Positions 7,103 to 16,410 of a stretch of 29,816 nt of DNA are shown here, piece by piece. The stretch comes from a virus: IMG/VR virus record IMGVR_UViG_3300027917_000133, positions 1 to 29,816 of that record. One strand, 5' to 3'. Numbering within the stretch: the first letter of the stretch is position 1; the number at the start of each line of letters is the position of its first letter. Both the position numbers and the translations under genes were made by a program. A model generated the notes under the pieces. That model was not told the DNA's origin, did not search any database, and saw only the letters and a program-made list of their open reading frames with translations.

Positions 7103-7283
7103 CTCCAAGAACTCCAAGAGAACTCAAAGAATTAATAACCTCTTGTTGTTTTAAATATAACTTACAATATAATTTTGAAAAGTTTTTTAATTCTTCTAAA
7201 CTCAATTCGTCTATAAAACGAGAATGTTTTTCGAATTCAAACATTTTATCAATAGTATCAAGTTCTATTTTATTTGGATCCAT
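7098..7283 (-). CDS. Conserved small cyanophage protein, 61 residues
   Basis: The product (MDPNKIELDTIDKMFEFEKH ... LEELKNFSKLYCKLYLKQQE) looks all-helical and acidic at the N-terminus. I recall similar short proteins ending in a KLYLKQQE helix beside the large baseplate genes of cyanophages, with no known function. A canonical Shine-Dalgarno AAGGAGA at 7290-7296, six bases before the ATG, supports the start and shows the gene is really translated, although it begins 14 bases inside the end of the 66-residue gene. It may be an assembly chaperone or a small structural part; I cannot tell which. Confidence 0.75.
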   Translation of the reverse strand: MDPNKIELDTIDKMFEFEKHSRFIDELSLEELKNFSKLYCKLYLKQQEVINSLSSLGVLGA

Positions 7284-7470
7284 TTACAATCTCCTTCAAT
7301 AAAGATTTAATTTCATTTATATCTGCTTTTATTTTATCAATTTCATTTTTTTGAACTTCTCGATTATGTAAACTATTTACATACTGGTTATATGCTTGAT
7401 TATCAAAATTAATTATAGCACCACTATTTTCATCACGATATAAATTTGGGTGTCCTTGTACTTTAATCAT
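7270..7470 (-). CDS. Conserved small coiled-coil protein, 66 residues
   Basis: The N-terminal half (VQGHPNLYRDENSGAIINFD) is a motif I recognise from many T4-like marine phages; the C-terminal half (EIDKIKADINEIKSLLKEIV) has a clear heptad pattern and should form a coiled coil. No function is known to me. The ATG overlaps the TGA of the 2439-residue gene as ATGA, so translation is likely coupled, and its 3' end overlaps the 61-residue gene by 14 bases. The size and position suggest a small accessory of baseplate assembly or of the large fibre-like protein. Confidence 0.75.
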   Translation of the reverse strand: MIKVQGHPNLYRDENSGAIINFDNQAYNQYVNSLHNREVQKNEIDKIKADINEIKSLLKEIVNGSK

Positions 7471-10400
7471 CTGACGGCAATGGTTCTTAAATCTCTAAAT
7501 CTTGGTGGATTTGCCTGATCTGTACCAGACATAACAATTTTAATTGTATATCCAGTAAAATCTCCAAGATTACCTGCAGTAAATTCATACTCTAAAAATT
7601 GTTCTTCTAAACTTGCGGGAACAAATGTATCTGGAAGACCACTATTTTGTGTAGGATCAATAACATCTAAGTATCCATCTTGGTTATTATCAATTGTTAA
7701 ATTATTATAACCAGGGAATAATTCGAAAGACTGATTAACTTCCGAAGAATCTGGGCGAATTAAACTGTAAAGAACTCTGAAATCTGCAGAAGAAGGTCTA
7801 TAAGCACTTAAAATAACTTTTAGAGATGTTGCAGGTTGAGATAGTCTTACTGTATTAGAGACATATATTGAAGAATGTGGATCATTTGTAAGCGAATTAA
7901 CTCTACCATCATTAATATAATCTGAAATCGGATTATTTAAACTATTACTTTGTAAAATTGCAGAACAATTTTTCCAAAAAACTATAGGAGAAAGATTACT
8001 ATCTGAAGTTGATAGATTTACTTTTAGAAGTAATGATTTACTTCTATTTTGTAACAATGTCCCATTCAGATAAGTTGTTTCATTAATATTTGAACAAACA
8101 ATTCTTGTTGATGAAAGTTTATTAACAGATCCAATTTCAACATCTTGATATCCTTGATCTTGGAAAGAAATTTCATTACCACTTACACTAGTTCCACTTA
8201 CTGTTCTTATTTCTGTTGAAATATCAGTTATAGAACTAGGAATAATAGAAGAAATTTGAGGTATTATTGAGTCATATTGAATATTTTGCGTAGCAGTGAT
8301 TTGATTTCCCCCAACAGAAGACTCTGAATTAAATGATAATTCGGGATAGTTAGGAAATGATCCATCATCATCTCTATCAGTTTTGTTTGTATCAGTATTT
8401 CCATTTATATCAAGTTCGGACCTATTAAATTCGAGATAATAAGTATCAATATCTTTAGATACATCACTAATATCGTGAGTTGTATTAATTCTTCTCAGTG
8501 AGACTCCAGAGAGTTCATATTTATAAACTGGAGTATCAGAAGTGTGAGATTCTTGTGGTGTTGAATCAATTCCCCTAGTTAATGATAATAATTGATTACC
8601 AGAAACATTTTCATACTTAATTATTTCATTCCCAATTTTTACATATCCAGGATTTCCATTACCGGTAGTAACTGGAGCACCTTCAAAAGTTACAAAATTT
8701 TCTGTGGAAGCAAGACTAATAACAGTATCAGTAGAACCAACTTGTGTGGTTAATGTTCCTGGTTCAACATCCGATTCTACATTTTTTATAATAACTCTAT
8801 TATTTGCGGCATACATTCCGTGTTCGAAATGACTAACTTCCATAAAGTTTCCATCATAAATTCCTCCAATAGGAGTTGATGATCTAATTGTTGTTGATGC
8901 TAAAGATACTGCTGTTCCCGAGTTATCATAGTAAACAAGTTGATTTCCATAGGATGGGGATGTGCCAAAATTCTTAGATTGAACATTTGATAAGTATAAC
9001 GTGTCAATTCCATCAATTGAATCTATAGTAATAAGGGCATTTTTTCCAGAACTAGTGGAAACGGTTGATGTAACAATTCCCACAACATCTCCAACGGAAT
9101 ATCCATTTCCGGGAGAAACAATTGTTGCAGATGTTATAGAAGAAGTTCCTATTGATACAGTTGCTATATTTAATTTTAATCCAGACCCACTACCAGTAAT
9201 TGGATATGTATCTACAGAAGATGTAACACCATAATTAAATCCACCGTTAGTCACACTTACTGTTGAAACTGAACTTCCTGTACCAACAATGTATCCATAC
9301 TTGTATAGTTCACCACCTGGAGACACCTTCCTTCCAGATGTTAATATTCCTACTAAATTTGTGTTTGTTGAAGGTATCGTTGTAATACCAACACTTATTT
9401 TTCTTGGAAGTACTTTAATAGCATTATTAGTAAGTATAGGTACAAATCCATTACTTTCATTAAGAGTTGGATTTTGGAAAAATACACTTCCATTATTTGC
9501 AGTAAATCTAGCTTTATAAAGTTTAAACTTCATATCTTCATATTGATCTGCTGTCCAAATAGAACCATTTTGTGATTTGAAGAGACTTCCAATTCCAAAT
9601 TGTCTAGAATAAATAACACTTGATGCATCTGGAAGAGTAGAAGTATTTACAGTTTTTTCACCCATCTTAGCAATCCAAACCTCATATTGATCTGATTGAT
9701 CAGAAATAAGTACAACTGCATATTCTAATCCTGGCGAAAGATAAATTGGAGAATCAAATACGACGTGTGTTGCTACGGTAGCATCTCTTGATGTGTTTAT
9801 TTGATTTGGTCTTAAAGTAACTCTTGAAAGAATTGTTTTAGTTGGAATTCCTAATTCAAGCGTTCTAATTTCTACTGTTAATGGGGCATTATTAGAATCT
9901 TTATTTGCAAAGAAAAGGTCAACTGCTGTTAAATATGCTCCATTAGAATCATCATAAATTGTATTTGTAGTTGTATTTTCAATATTTCCACCAACGGTAA
10001 ATGATTGTGCTAAAGGATCTACAAATTGAAATGTGACTGTACTTGTCGTAATTGTACGCTGCCTTTCTTCCCATCTTCCACGAGATACATAAACGCATTC
10101 TCCAGAGGAAATTAATTTACTTCCCGAAAGTGGTGTCTCATTGCTGGAACTTGATGTTAATTTATAAATTTTAGATCCTGTATTTATTCTAACTGTTGGT
10201 ACAGGTCTACTATTAGGATCTCTTAGGAAAAATGACCCTAAAAGATCTCCATAGTTGTCTGATATTAATCTTAAATCTTTTACATAAGCTACAGCTCCGC
10301 TAGTTTTGCCGACCAGTTTCATTCCACGAACTAAGTAACCGGAATATAATCCTTGAGTTTGTTGGCACAATGAATCAATATCTACATTTAAAATTTTTGA

Positions 10401-13400
10401 TGAAGAACTGTATGATGATGAAATGTTTTCATCTCTATTATATGGATTAATATTGTAGACGTTAGATGGATTATTAAAAGGTCCTTCTTTGTGATTTGAT
10501 TTTGCAACTCTAAATGTAATTAAATTTTGATTATTAAATGTTCCAATAACTTCTTCTCCAGTTTGAAATGCGCCCGAAGATCCATAGTTTTGCAAATTAG
10601 AATCACTGGATATTTCAATTAATTTTGGAATAAAGTCTACTTCACTAACACCATCTAAAAATTGATAGAATCTTGTCAGAGGTCTTAAATTAGATGCACT
10701 AAATCCAGTGTTTCTAGATCTCATAAAAATTTCATCACCATCAAAGACTTCTTCTTCTACTGTAGTTACTGTAGCACCTGTTAGTCTATTAACAACTCTT
10801 CTCAAACCAAATAACCAACCCCAAAAACCTCTTCTTCTTATTCTTCTTTGAGTAAATATAGGTTGTGCATTATTTTGATTAATCCATGCCTGTGCTCCTC
10901 CAGGAGTAACCCTAAGAACTGTGGATGAATTAACTTGAATATCATCAAGTTGAATTGTTCTTACCCAATTATCACTTTCTGGATTTAGTTTTATATAACC
11001 ATTGTAACTAACCACATTAAATGGATTAACATTTTCCACTCTGGTTGCTAATGGTTGCTCAATCCATCCAATCGAGTCATATTTTAGGGTAATAACATCA
11101 CCAGTTTTCTGAACATTTGGATCATATAAAGTAAAATCATCACTTAAATCTAAATTTTCATTTGTAATTACTTGCGATGGAACGGGAAGTAAATTAATAC
11201 TATTCCTTCCTACCGGTGGAGTTAATTCTTCAGTATCAAAATCAATTTCCGTAGTAGTCAGCTGATTATTCATCAAATCATAATTTTTAAAATCATCAGC
11301 AAAAAATCCTGTCTTAAATCTATTAAATCCTTGTGCATCCTGAATTTGAAGAGTTTGAGTATTTAATTCCAATAAAGAAAGAGAAGTTACTCTTTCTAAA
11401 TTTTTAACTCTATTCTCAATAAGACCAATATCTCTCATTGTATATCTTCTATTATCAACTAAAGATATAATTGCATCTCTAGGGTCATAAAGATAAGGAG
11501 GTAAAGTTATTGTGGCAAGTTCCATAACCTCGGTAGGTCTTACTGGAGGTGTAGGTGTTACTGATGGAACTCCTTGTGCAACAATAAAATTACCTAGTTT
11601 ATTGAGGTATAATTTATCAATTCTTCCTAGATAAAATTCATAAGATACTAAAGAACTTTCATTTGGTGTTAAAATTAACTTTGGATCTGAACCGAAAGAT
11701 CTTGAAGAAAAATCAAATGGTGAAGAAGAAAAACTAGTAATAGGTGATACTCTTGGTCTAAAATCTAATGTATCGGATGCTCTTATATTTTCAATTCCGA
11801 TAAATGGAATATCAGATTCAAATCTCTCTGATTCATAGCTGTTAACTGTAAAAACATCTCCATTATCGTTACTTGGGACCATATAATAGTCAAAAATCAC
11901 TAATAATTTACGTGCTGGGTCAGATTCACCTTTTTTTCTTACTAATCTAGAATAATCATAATATTGTTGCTTTTGACCTTTATCTAAAATAAATTTATTT
12001 GTAATATTTTTATATTTTCCTGGAATGAATGATGTTATGTTAGTGCTAATATTAGATTCATCAAAATAAACCGATTCTTCTACAAAAAACTTATTATCAT
12101 TTAAATAGACAATTCCCAAAGTGTTTGCTGATGGTTTAGAAACAACTCTAGCAACTGCCTTACTTTCGTTACCAATAATATTTTCACCAATAATAGCATT
12201 AGTATCTACATTTACTCCAGAATTAAAAGTAACAGTATCTAGAATAGGCGATAAAATGTCTAAAGATTCATAAACTGCAATAATTTTAGCAACATCTGGA
12301 TATAATAAACAAATTTCTTCATCTTGAACTCTTAGACCATAATATTGGTTATAAGTTAATCCATCATTAATTGAGGTATTGATTCCTACTCCTGACTGCG
12401 AATTTTTTGAAAAATCAATATTTATTATTTTACTACGATTCAGTTTTTTAATCTTATTCTGAATACCATTTTTTGTAAAAGTTGCATTAATTGAACTAAT
12501 AGATTTATTTTGAATATTATTAAATGTTAACTCGTTATTAAATACAGATACTTTATCTGCAGTTAGCGCCTCAATACTTCCATCTTCATAATGAACCGAA
12601 TATCTCTCTTCATCAAATGCTTCAAATTGTGCTATTGATGTGTTTATTCCTAAATTAAAATTGGATGGAGATACTACTAAAACTCCTCCAGAAGGAGTTA
12701 GTGTTCCTGTTGATTGTGCGCTAAAAACTAAATTAGAATTACTTAAGTTAGTTGCTGAAATATTTTGATTAGGAAGTTCTGCATATAAAAATCCTCTTTC
12801 TTGATTTCTAATTGTAGGGACTCCAAGAGAAAATGTTACAGTTGTTTCTGTCCCAGGTAATTCTCCATTACAAACTCCACTAACGTTCGGAACATCAATG
12901 ACAGTTAGTGTAGTTTTATCCGCAGAAATTGCAGACACTCTATTATATGTTTCTGTGTTAAATCCTACTCGTTGATATCTAATGATTGAATTAGTTGTAA
13001 TTCCACTAAAAACTTTTCCTGATCCTGTAGTTACTGTTCCACCATTAATTGTAATTGTATCTGTTGGAGAAAATCCAAAAGGAATTATTTTATTAAGTTG
13101 CGTATCTGCAACAAAAGCAGTTGAAAATCCCGAAGTAGCAGTTGACTGATATACTGATTTAATATCTTGGGTGGAATATACGACAATATTTTTAATTATT
13201 CTTTGGATCGATTCTGTACCATTGATTAAAATTGGTTCATTTAAAATAAAAGATCCGGAAGTTTGTCTTAAGAAAATTACATCTGAGTCAGATCCAGCTG
13301 CGGTTGCATATCCAGATGCTCCACTACTTTTACCTTTAATGAAAGAAGTTTCGGGTAATTCAGAACTTGATATACTTTTATTCAACTGAATTTGAATATA

Positions 13401-14786
13401 GGTTTGAATATCATAAAGATATAAATCCCAATTAGTAGAATTTCCGGCATAAGCAGCATCAGTTACTGAGAATGTATAAATTCTAGCATCTCCAATTTTA
13501 GTTCCAGATGGAGATGTTGTTGATGATGATCTATAATTATATAATTCTATTGATTCTTTTTGTTTTGGCGCTCCAGAAACATTATTGATTCTAATTAAAT
13601 TTCCCATTTCAAAGGGAACATTAATATTTTCTCTAAGTTCAGTAGTTCTAGGTTTTGGTACGTCTACAATTTCTATCCCAGTTTTTTCAATATCATATCC
13701 TCTAACATAAGCTTTACCTGGTGAAAATTTAATGCACATCAAGTTGGAAGAAGGAGTATTCCCTTGATCAGTTTTTTCGTTACTAAAATATATTCCATCA
13801 TTTCCTAATCTATCATTTAAAGAATTTTGTAAGGAAAATTCAAATGGATCTACAACATAATCTCCAGATTCATCATAAGTTCTTTGTGCCAAATAATCTT
13901 TAATTAGTGAGTAATTCGTCTTTACTTCTATTTTTTGAATATTTCCTTCACCAACTCTTAGTAATTCTACAAAATCAGTATCATTAGTGTCACTAGTAAG
14001 TTTTTTAGTTAAGATTAAGTTTATCTTAAATCTATCCGCACCCGGTGCAGCATAATTTGTAAACCCTTTGGCATTATCATACAAAGTAGGATCATCTTTA
14101 GATGTAATTATTTCTTCAGATACTCTAAGACCAACTCTATATGAAGGAGTATTAGTATAATAATCTAAAATAATTGTTTGCTTTTCAACTCTGACAAAAG
14201 TTCCTCTAATAAAATAAATACCTTCACTAATAGATGCAGATGATCCAATTGAAGTTGAATTTTCTGAAATAGTTGTGGAAAAAGGAATTCCAGATCCTAT
14301 AGTTCCTACAATCTCACTTGAAAATAATTCTTCATTATCTTGAAATTCACTTACCTGAAAATCGGTATTTGAATTGAGATATTTAACATATATTGTTGGG
14401 TATTCAACTTCAGAATTTGGAAGTTGTACAAATTGAACTGTGGCAGTTACTCCCGATATTTGTCCAGTAATTTGTTTTCCAACAAAATTATTTAGATATG
14501 AACTTATATCAACTCCATATTGTTGTGGGTTTAATTTAACTGCATAAAATTGACTATCATAAAAAATACTTCCAGGAATTACTACAGATCCCTCTTTAAA
14601 TATGTGGCTACCAAAAGACTCTATTTGATTTTGCAGTATTGATTGCAGAGTATTTAATTCTCTCGCTTGAATAGATCTTCCGGGATTAAATAATACTTTA
14701 TAGTAGTTTTTATCCCTTGCTCCCAAATCTTCTTCAGCAAAATCATCAAAATATGGGTTTATGTTGAGGTTAGTTTTTTGAGCCAT
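7467..14786 (-). CDS. Giant DUF4815-type baseplate/fibre-like structural protein, 2439 residues
   Basis: The N-terminus (NINPYFDDF ... VLFNPGRSIQARELNTLQSI), GKAYVRGYDIEK near residue 355, DKGQKQQYYDYSRLVRKKG near 932-950 and DTLDFRPRVSP near 1005 are hallmarks I recall of DUF4815 phage proteins. Residues about 1110-1166 look like a coiled coil. About 1311-1332 is an Arg/Trp-rich patch. DPLAQSFTVGG near 1592, with LTVEIRTLELGIPT and EYAVVLISDQSDQYEVWIAK, is another module common in large phage tail proteins. Two GxGY-type modules lie near 1832-1908 and a VKIGNEIIKYENV module near 2010-2080. The last ~140 residues (IYVSNTVRLSQPATSLKVIL) form a conserved end domain. It follows gp8 by three bases, where T4 has gp9-gp10, so I infer a wedge-periphery or fibre-attachment role. 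No peptidase or hydrolase motif is seen. Confidence 0.8.
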   Translation of the reverse strand: MAQKTNLNINPYFDDFAEEDLGARDKNYYKVLFNPGRSIQARELNTLQSILQNQIESFGSHIFKEGSVVIPGSIFYDSQFYAVKLNPQQYGVDISSYLNNFVGKQITGQISGVTATVQFVQLPNSEVEYPTIYVKYLNSNTDFQVSEFQDNEELFSSEIVGTIGSGIPFSTTISENSTSIGSSASISEGIYFIRGTFVRVEKQTIILDYYTNTPSYRVGLRVSEEIITSKDDPTLYDNAKGFTNYAAPGADRFKINLILTKKLTSDTNDTDFVELLRVGEGNIQKIEVKTNYSLIKDYLAQRTYDESGDYVVDPFEFSLQNSLNDRLGNDGIYFSNEKTDQGNTPSSNLMCIKFSPGKAYVRGYDIEKTGIEIVDVPKPRTTELRENINVPFEMGNLIRINNVSGAPKQKESIELYNYRSSSTTSPSGTKIGDARIYTFSVTDAAYAGNSTNWDLYLYDIQTYIQIQLNKSISSSELPETSFIKGKSSGASGYATAAGSDSDVIFLRQTSGSFILNEPILINGTESIQRIIKNIVVYSTQDIKSVYQSTATSGFSTAFVADTQLNKIIPFGFSPTDTITINGGTVTTGSGKVFSGITTNSIIRYQRVGFNTETYNRVSAISADKTTLTVIDVPNVSGVCNGELPGTETTVTFSLGVPTIRNQERGFLYAELPNQNISATNLSNSNLVFSAQSTGTLTPSGGVLVVSPSNFNLGINTSIAQFEAFDEERYSVHYEDGSIEALTADKVSVFNNELTFNNIQNKSISSINATFTKNGIQNKIKKLNRSKIINIDFSKNSQSGVGINTSINDGLTYNQYYGLRVQDEEICLLYPDVAKIIAVYESLDILSPILDTVTFNSGVNVDTNAIIGENIIGNESKAVARVVSKPSANTLGIVYLNDNKFFVEESVYFDESNISTNITSFIPGKYKNITNKFILDKGQKQQYYDYSRLVRKKGESDPARKLLVIFDYYMVPSNDNGDVFTVNSYESERFESDIPFIGIENIRASDTLDFRPRVSPITSFSSSPFDFSSRSFGSDPKLILTPNESSLVSYEFYLGRIDKLYLNKLGNFIVAQGVPSVTPTPPVRPTEVMELATITLPPYLYDPRDAIISLVDNRRYTMRDIGLIENRVKNLERVTSLSLLELNTQTLQIQDAQGFNRFKTGFFADDFKNYDLMNNQLTTTEIDFDTEELTPPVGRNSINLLPVPSQVITNENLDLSDDFTLYDPNVQKTGDVITLKYDSIGWIEQPLATRVENVNPFNVVSYNGYIKLNPESDNWVRTIQLDDIQVNSSTVLRVTPGGAQAWINQNNAQPIFTQRRIRRRGFWGWLFGLRRVVNRLTGATVTTVEEEVFDGDEIFMRSRNTGFSASNLRPLTRFYQFLDGVSEVDFIPKLIEISSDSNLQNYGSSGAFQTGEEVIGTFNNQNLITFRVAKSNHKEGPFNNPSNVYNINPYNRDENISSSYSSSSKILNVDIDSLCQQTQGLYSGYLVRGMKLVGKTSGAVAYVKDLRLISDNYGDLLGSFFLRDPNSRPVPTVRINTGSKIYKLTSSSSNETPLSGSKLISSGECVYVSRGRWEERQRTITTSTVTFQFVDPLAQSFTVGGNIENTTTNTIYDDSNGAYLTAVDLFFANKDSNNAPLTVEIRTLELGIPTKTILSRVTLRPNQINTSRDATVATHVVFDSPIYLSPGLEYAVVLISDQSDQYEVWIAKMGEKTVNTSTLPDASSVIYSRQFGIGSLFKSQNGSIWTADQYEDMKFKLYKARFTANNGSVFFQNPTLNESNGFVPILTNNAIKVLPRKISVGITTIPSTNTNLVGILTSGRKVSPGGELYKYGYIVGTGSSVSTVSVTNGGFNYGVTSSVDTYPITGSGSGLKLNIATVSIGTSSITSATIVSPGNGYSVGDVVGIVTSTVSTSSGKNALITIDSIDGIDTLYLSNVQSKNFGTSPSYGNQLVYYDNSGTAVSLASTTIRSSTPIGGIYDGNFMEVSHFEHGMYAANNRVIIKNVESDVEPGTLTTQVGSTDTVISLASTENFVTFEGAPVTTGNGNPGYVKIGNEIIKYENVSGNQLLSLTRGIDSTPQESHTSDTPVYKYELSGVSLRRINTTHDISDVSKDIDTYYLEFNRSELDINGNTDTNKTDRDDDGSFPNYPELSFNSESSVGGNQITATQNIQYDSIIPQISSIIPSSITDISTEIRTVSGTSVSGNEISFQDQGYQDVEIGSVNKLSSTRIVCSNINETTYLNGTLLQNRSKSLLLKVNLSTSDSNLSPIVFWKNCSAILQSNSLNNPISDYINDGRVNSLTNDPHSSIYVSNTVRLSQPATSLKVILSAYRPSSADFRVLYSLIRPDSSEVNQSFELFPGYNNLTIDNNQDGYLDVIDPTQNSGLPDTFVPASLEEQFLEYEFTAGNLGDFTGYTIKIVMSGTDQANPPRFRDLRTIAVR

Positions 14787-14789
14787 CTG

Positions 14790-16367
14790 TTAAAATTCCA
14801 GAATAATTTTAATATCTTCTTTTTGTCTAGAATTTCTAGAAATTGTTGATCTGTTATCAATATAAATTATGTCTCCAGACCTATTATTTATCTCAGGAAC
14901 TGCAAGACCATCCACAAACTCCACACCTAAATCTATAAGTTTATTTGAAATAGTAGTAGTAATCCCAGAAAAATTCATTATATTTGCAGAAAATCCCCCA
15001 GAAGTTTTAGTAATCTGAGATGAACCTGCTGGTTCAAAATCTAATATTGAACTTGTTGATGCTGAGAAAAATGACGACATTCCAACAAAATCTTGGTGAG
15101 AAGAACCTCCCCCACCACCATAATATAAAGATCTATCTCTATAGTATTTTAGGACTTTTGTTTCACTATCATAAGAAACTACATATCCATAAGCAATTCC
15201 TAATCCACTTTCTACAGTTTGCTGTATTTTATCTCCAATAGAAACTGAACCAACAACATTTTCAAGTCTCATAGAGTATACGCCAGAAAATTCAGACTGA
15301 ACATAAACTGTAGTACTAATTCCAGTTTCGTCATAAACATATGGATTTTTTATAATCCCAATTTGTGCAAATTGAGAATCTACTGGGAAGTCTTTAGTAG
15401 AATCATCAAAACGAACATATACTAAAACTTTATCTGCTCCTAATTCCTGATATACATCAAATCCGTGACCTTTTGATGGTGGAATAATAGGAATTAATTC
15501 GGCAAAAGTTCCTGGATTTACTTGCGATCCTAAATCTACTAAAGCATATGTATAATTTTTGCCTCCAGACGTTACTACTACATCTGAAATTGTGTTATCG
15601 GAATCAACAGTAACTGATACTGTTCCACCAGAACCATCTCCAACTAAATTACAAGATTTTGTTCCTGCTGCATATCCTAGTCCCTTGTTTTCAATATAAA
15701 CTTTTTTAATTTGATTTTCATTTATACTAGAGTCGCCATTTTCTCTTATTGCTTGAATTTGAGAATCTGTAGATGTTTTCCAGTTGTTTGGAACTGTAAT
15801 ATAGTCGGTTGAATCAAATTTTATAACATCACTTGGTGACATTGTATAAAGATATTTCCAAGTATACCCATCATCTAATGTAACTGGTTCCAGATCCGTA
15901 AATGTTGGTTCTATTTGGGACGCATTACCTGTTCTCTTTTCTCCAGAGGAACTGTTACTGATGCAAATATAAACCCTATACTCTGAATTAATTACATAAT
16001 AATTTGCATCATATAATCTTAATGCTCCAGTAGTTGGTGCAGAATTTATTCCACTATAATCAGGTCTATACATCTCATACGTTTGTCCCGAGACCCAATT
16101 TATTCTTCTGATTACTCTTCTGACATTAGCACTAGTTATTTTTTTACCAAATAACATTGTACTTTCATAATGATTTAAATAATCTGTATTATCTGTTGGA
16201 TTTGGCGGGTTGGTATTCCATTCAGAATCTCTACCAAATCCTGAAGGTGGTGTACTTGCATTTGATAAACCAACAAATACATAGAATGAATTAGAAGAAT
16301 CATCAATAGAATCTACAAAACTAGAAGCATTGAGTATTCTAAATTTATCAGTTACAATTGCAGACAT
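14790..16367 (-). CDS. 8: Baseplate wedge subunit gp8 (enlarged)
   Basis: The N-terminus (AIVTDKFRILNASSFVDSI, then a PPNPTD segment and RRVIRRINW) matches T4 gp8 (IVTSKFRTEKMLNFYNSI, PPYPTDS, PRRDW). The DDGYTWKYLYTMSPSDVIKF ... YITVPNNW block matches T4 GDGYVWEYLFEIPPDV ... YIVVPW. The last residues (GDIIYIDNRSTISRNSRQKE ... IILEF) match T4 GEMIYMENRPPI ... INILFTF. The length is 525 residues against 334 in T4. Much of the excess is between about 215 and 480 and includes GxGY-type repeats at 227 and 266 and a poly-Gly loop at 417-421. gp8 dimers bind gp7 and gp10 in the T4 wedge. A TATAAATA element lies 19 bases upstream, so gp8 can start a late transcript independent of the 12-kb gene before it. 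Confidence 0.95.
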   Translation of the reverse strand: MSAIVTDKFRILNASSFVDSIDDSSNSFYVFVGLSNASTPPSGFGRDSEWNTNPPNPTDNTDYLNHYESTMLFGKKITSANVRRVIRRINWVSGQTYEMYRPDYSGINSAPTTGALRLYDANYYVINSEYRVYICISNSSSGEKRTGNASQIEPTFTDLEPVTLDDGYTWKYLYTMSPSDVIKFDSTDYITVPNNWKTSTDSQIQAIRENGDSSINENQIKKVYIENKGLGYAAGTKSCNLVGDGSGGTVSVTVDSDNTISDVVVTSGGKNYTYALVDLGSQVNPGTFAELIPIIPPSKGHGFDVYQELGADKVLVYVRFDDSTKDFPVDSQFAQIGIIKNPYVYDETGISTTVYVQSEFSGVYSMRLENVVGSVSIGDKIQQTVESGLGIAYGYVVSYDSETKVLKYYRDRSLYYGGGGGSSHQDFVGMSSFFSASTSSILDFEPAGSSQITKTSGGFSANIMNFSGITTTISNKLIDLGVEFVDGLAVPEINNRSGDIIYIDNRSTISRNSRQKEDIKIILEF

Positions 16368-16386
16368 TTGAATATCTTTTTTTTTA

Positions 16387-16394
16387 TATTTATA
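16387..16394 (-). promoter_or_regulatory. Putative late promoter (TATAAATA) before gp8
   Basis: This is an exact match to the T4 late-promoter core, on the coding strand. It sits in the longest intergenic gap of the window (43 bases between gp7 stop and gp8 start), 19 bases before the gp8 ATG. A run of A on the coding strand follows it. T4 late promoters need only this -10-like box plus the gp55/gp33/gp45 apparatus. Confidence 0.7.
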
Positions 16395-16410
16395 TTGAGA
16401 TTGATACTAA

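Noticed and set aside
16377-16385. T run downstream of the gp7 stop as an intrinsic terminator
   Set aside because: On the coding strand it is an A run, and no GC-rich hairpin precedes it.
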